From the NCBI GenBank assembly GCA_020631735.1, contig CM036158.1, positions 86,793,248 to 86,857,247 on the forward strand: DNA of 64,000 nt, read 5' to 3'. Positions 60,430-64,000 of this stretch are shown here, piece by piece. This DNA is from Saccharum officinarum (taxonomy: Eukaryota > Streptophyta > Magnoliopsida > Poales > Poaceae). Each line of letters starts with the position of its first letter. The stretch's first letter is position 1. The translations under genes and the position numbers were made by a program. Under the pieces are notes generated by a model that worked only from the letters and a program-made list of their open reading frames with translations, searched no databases and was not told the DNA's origin.

Positions 60430-60869
60430 ACTGTTGTCAGCCTTAGATGCACATTGTGAAAATGCAAATTTCACCAAAAGCCTTGAGACCCTGATGTTGA
60501 CTTGTCGAAATTGAAAACCTACCCGTTTGGATGGCGATACACATACTGATCATACCGCGGATTCAGAAAATCTGCCCAAGAAAGCAGTATAGTGAAATTA
60601 GAGTGCTTGAAGCAGACGTCTAGAGACCAGTAGAAAGATTTCCCTCCCCTGGCTCAACATATAACAGCATAAAATTCTCAAACATTCTAGTATGTTAAGT
60701 CACTAATGCTAGAGAACCACGCTACACAGTGCAGACACAGTAGGCTGAAAATAAAATCTTCAGAATCCAGGATCTTATGTCCTACTTGGAATGGGTCAAT
60801 GGGCCCGAAAAAAGAAGTTGGGTGATGTTGATACTGATACTCCCACAGTGATTGGAGTAGATAAATTTT
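60430..60869. other. Intergenic DNA, nothing recognised
   Basis: Separates the LINE tail from the TDR-derived fragments. No gene or repeat assigned. Confidence 0.5.
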
Positions 60870-60945
60870 TGCCTGTGATCATATATAGATGTAGAGTAAC
60901 ATTGAGTAGTGATGATACATGAAGCCGAGAGAGCAGCACATGAGC
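60870..60945 (+). repeat. Fragment of TDR upstream region
   Basis: Similar to about 10575-10640 in the same orientation (CTGTGATCAT, GATGTAGAGTA, ACATTGAGTA, GAGAGCA..CACATGA). It abuts a TDR exon fragment in the opposite orientation. Confidence 0.7.
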
Positions 60946-60955
60946 AATTGGGAAC

Positions 60956-61104
60956 CCAGCTCGTCCTGCAGCGCCTTCACTTGGTTCTGCAGGCCCACGA
61001 TGTAGTCGATGGCGTCCCCGAGGATCGACGCGCAGTCCATCTAAACAATACCATCCATCGATGACATCAGAGAAGCAAGAAAACAAAGCGTTCCATGGCG
61101 ACGG
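60956..61104 (-). pseudogene. TDR fragment: end of intron 5 and start of exon 6
   Basis: 61041-61104 matches TDR intron 5 and 60956-61040 matches the first 85 bp of exon 6 ([14 protein letters not shown]), with an Arg-to-Cys change in MDRAS. Similarity stops abruptly after the codons for DEL. The retained intron shows the piece arose from genomic DNA, not from mRNA. Confidence 0.93.
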
Positions 61105-61864
61105 ATAAGTTCTTCACTTGGTTCTGTTAATAAATAACAACACACAAATGTGCAGTGTTGACCATGTCAGAACTCACCCCACGCGTCAAATATCGTACAT
61201 GGCGGTAACAAAAAGCACCCGCCGAATAAATATACATAAGCACTTTGTCAAGGCTGAATGAAACAAAATTAATCTTCCATCGTACGTGGCGTAAGGATTG
61301 CATCTTGTGTGCCGGTTTCAAACCATAGATATACAATGCTGCCAATTATTAGGTTGATGCGACGTAGGATGTCTCCATTGACACATCACTTGCCTTCAAT
61401 ATGTTTCAAACTGCAAGGATTTTAGATGTTCTAATAACACGCACGTACGTATTTATTAAATATATATATATATAAAAAATCCCTCAATAGCAAACAAATT
61501 TTGATGACAGAATTCATGTCGTATAGATTTCATTATCTCAGGACATGGTCAGGAATGACAACACAATGGGGAATCCTCTCGGGTACATTTCCTAGTATCA
61601 CATAAAACAAAACTGCAGGCATACAAAAGGTTGAGATTTTTCCACACGTCTCCAGCAAAAGCATATATACAAACAGCTTTCCAAGTTACATAGCAACTTG
61701 GATAATTTATAGCTTCAAATTAACTCAGTACATGGAAATCGATCATAACGTTAAGTTCTTCGGACACAGTCATTGCACCCAGCAAGCCAAATATCGCAAT
61801 ACCGACAAGTCTATCTTAAGTAGCAAGCTAAGAAGCCAGTTTTCACATCCAGTGATTGATGACA
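61105..61864. other. Inverted duplicate of 9158-9660 flank
   Basis: Contains reverse-complement matches to the 3' flank of the left DUF3615-like copy, for example CTTCAATATGTTTCAAACTG near 61392 and ACATTTCCTAGTATCA near 61587. No gene present. Confidence 0.65.
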
Positions 61865-62700
61865 TCAGTGCTTAGTAGCGTAGGGGCGGTAAGGATTGTG
61901 GTAGCCAAACGCAAAATCTCCAGGGCGTGGATGCAGCAGATGGGAGCGAAGATAGCACATTTCACAGATTTTCTCCACATGCTGATGTCCACACGCAAAT
62001 ATCTTCTGTATGCCAGGATGTGGAAGATCAAACCGACTGTAGCACGTCTTGCAAAAGGAATCCACTGCAAAAACACAGGAAGCCAAGCAATATATAAAAA
62101 TGAGTAAAGTGAACGATCATGAGATCTGTGTGAGAGGGGGAGGAAGAGGAAGAGGAAGAGGATGAGGAGAGGGGGTTCATACATTTGCCACTACGACGAG
62201 TAGAGAACCCAAGAGGGAAACCCAGGACACTGTAGGATTCAGTAACTGGTTCATCTGAAAACAGAAGGAACAGAAGGCAAAAATTAATTTATACAGAAAG
62301 CATTATAATATCACCGCAAAGGTACTCATGAGGTTTGTTTATATAATAATATAAAAAAGTGCAAACAGATCAGATCACAATTGTAATGATCTTCTTCCAA
62401 TGAGTACATACGAGATAGGAGTGTTGTATAAAAGAGAAACAAGAAGAAAGAAGTAGAGCATACCTAAGGGGGTGCATGTGACGACGCCATTGAAATCATT
62501 TGTATGAGCAAGCTCGAAGAAAAAGAGTGTCCTTGGAGCAGGAAGGAATGAGAACCAACCACAGCGCTTCTTACGAGCTACAAAGTTCCCATGAGTCCAG
62601 CAAATGCCATTGTGAAAATGGGCATTCCGGTACACCTTGCCGGAGCAGGCTCATACTCATTGCCCTGACTCAAACCAATCCAATCATTCACGAGGTATGG

Positions 62701-63259
62701 AAATTGGCAAGTGTAGGTGTAGCAGGGCAAAAACAGTAACAAACACTAGATTAATGGGCTGCATCGTCCATTAATCAAAATTGGTGTTGAACCCTAATCG
62801 GTAGACTTGTGATCCTAATCAGTACACAGGTTAATAATTATACTTGTGATCCTAATAATCATTATACTTGTGATCCTAACACAAGTTAGGACCTTGATCA
62901 ATATAGATGCTTTGGCACCTAATCAGTGCACAAGCTGCGCCCATAATCAGTACACAGTGCGACCATAATTAGTACATCTGCTGAAACCTTAGTCAGGAGA
63001 CAAGCTGCAGACCTCTAACTGGTAATGGATGCATCGACCCTAACCAATGTACTGGCTGTGGCCTGTAATTGGTATGGGTGCATGGACAACTAGCAAAAAT
63101 GGACGTTGAAACACCGAGATGTATATTTGTTGTGGCTCTTTTCTGAACAGAAGCTTATTATGGTAAAGAACCAGATTCAGAATTGCAGTTTGTCACACAT
63201 TCATCCATTTTATGCACATACGGGGTAGGATCTATGGTAGGATAGATCACGAACCGGAT
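62701..63259 (-). other. Intron-like stretch of DUF3615-like copy 2
   Basis: Contains a degenerate series of phrases such as AATCAGTACAC and TAATTGGTA (62790-63080) that look like an old imperfect tandem repeat, with no ORF. Confidence 0.45.
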
Positions 63260-63481
63260 GGTTAAGGTTGTAGTAGTGCAGGCAATCCATGGTAACCTCG
63301 CGATCCATAGCTAATCGCTTGAAGTAGCCCGGCCGTCTATGTCTGAACAAATAGAATACAACGGCATTGAATTGTAATATGCGCATTCGAAATCGAAATC
63401 GGAACCGAAAACAAGAAGAAAAAAAACGGATGGAACGAGGGGATACCGAAGAACCATCTCCATCTGTTCCTCAGTCAGCGC

Positions 63482-63664
63482 CAAGGTTTTAAATCTTCGG
63501 CTATAGCTACCGCTATAGCCCGCTATAGCTGTTTAAGAAAGATCAAGCTATTTGTGTATATGTACAACTTAACCGCTATAGCCCGCTATATCCTCATTTA
63601 GCTCCGCTATAGCTGTTTTTGAGATCATCCGCTAAAATGTCTTAGCCGGAGATTTAAAACACTG
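63482..63664. mobile_element. hAT-type MITE (183 bp) in exon 1 of DUF3615-like copy 2
   Basis: Terminal repeats CAAGGTTTTAAATCTTCGGC and, inverted, CAGTGTTTTAAATCTCCGGC. The 8-bp target duplication is GTCAGCGC / GTCAACGC (63474-63481 and 63665-63672, one mismatch). The interior repeats CCGCTATAGC three times. The empty site is seen in the left gene copy near 8185. Confidence 0.9.
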
Positions 63665-64000
63665 GTCAACGCCTGACCGACGGGGATGGAGCAGGGATCG
63701 AACCGGGAGAAGCACCGGCGCCACAGCCGCGCGAGGCGCGAGAGCAACGACTGCTTGGCTCGTGGCGGCGGGGGAGGAATTACAAGGCGGTCCAACGCCT
63801 CGTTCCCGGCCGGGGTGATGAGGAAGCCGAACTCCACGGACGACGCGGCGGTGCGGGGGGCCTTGGCATCCTGCGCTGGCACGACTCCGATGAGGGGAGT
63901 AGCCTCCGTCTCCGTCTCCGCCTCCGTCACCGTCAGCGTGACCGAGGCCATGGCTGCTCCCAGGGCAGTCACAACAGTTTCTAGGCCCGTGCAAGCGAGA

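Larger units (their letters stand above)
61865..63951 (-). pseudogene. DUF3615-like zinc-binding protein gene, broken copy 2
   Basis: On the minus strand: exon 1 from the ATG at 63951 (MASVTLTVTEAE, then SLLSRLARLWRR); exon 2 near 63260-63345 (GYFKRLAMDREVTMDCLHYYN); the core exon near 62455-62700 (ICWTHGNFVARKKR, LFFFELAHTNDF), the part resembling DUF3615; exon 4, 62183-62254; and exon 5, 61865-62064. Exon 5 has a zinc-binding-like pattern (FCKTCYSRF, FACGHQHVEKICEMC). Splice phases of exons 3-5 agree. Exon 1 is split by a hAT MITE and the core exon has a one-base frameshift (EYEPAP then GKVYRN one frame over). Unlike copy 1, the zinc tail is intact. Confidence 0.65.

Overview
This window is nuclear DNA of a grass, most likely a panicoid/Andropogoneae species such as a sugarcane, sorghum or Miscanthus relative. 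The call rests on a GC-rich monocot gene with GT-AG introns, SIRE/Maximus-type Copia and Tekay-type Gypsy elements, Stowaway/Tourist/hAT MITEs and long (TA)n tracts. The species itself cannot be fixed from the sequence alone.

Left part (1-16.4 kb): one apparently intact host gene, the orthologue of rice TDR (TAPETUM DEGENERATION RETARDATION, Arabidopsis AMS), a tapetal bHLH regulator of pollen development. I reconstructed it as seven exons (10920-13521, + strand, 556 aa) with every splice junction in phase. Upstream lies a broken gene (7944-9157) of a plant-specific family resembling DUF3615, with a C-terminal cysteine/histidine zinc-binding-like tail. The TDR upstream region and the leader of the DUF3615-like gene each occur twice in this interval, so the locus has a history of local duplication. 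A probable small Helitron, G-box tandem repeats and unassigned exon-like ORFs fill the rest.

Centre (16.4-53 kb): a four-layer nest of LTR retrotransposons whose boundaries can be read from target-site duplications (TSDs). A Tekay-like chromovirus, Gypsy A (16475-52985, TSD TAGGC), sits in the LTR of an older element. It was later hit by a SIRE/Maximus Copia (21920-31927, TSD CCGCT), by an inverted non-autonomous Gypsy B with two 2859-bp LTRs (32430-42656, TSD TAGCT), by a solo LTR of the same SIRE family (44670-46705, TSD ACTTG) and, in its 3' LTR, by a 244-bp Tourist-like MITE (TSD TAA). Gypsy A carries an extra intact coiled-coil ORF in front of gag, ending in a SUMO-interacting-like motif. 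All pol genes carry stops or frameshifts.

Right part (53-64 kb): MITEs, two 5'-truncated LINE tails (one with a perfect 16-bp TSD) and a series of decayed gene fragments on the minus strand. These are a phospholipase D pseudogene, a FAM206/ABITRAM-like fragment, an intron-containing fragment of TDR and a second, inverted copy of the DUF3615-like gene broken by a hAT MITE. The TDR and DUF3615-like pieces match the left part in inverted orientation, so the two ends of the window are related by an ancient, eroded segmental duplication. Only TDR looks able to make its full product.
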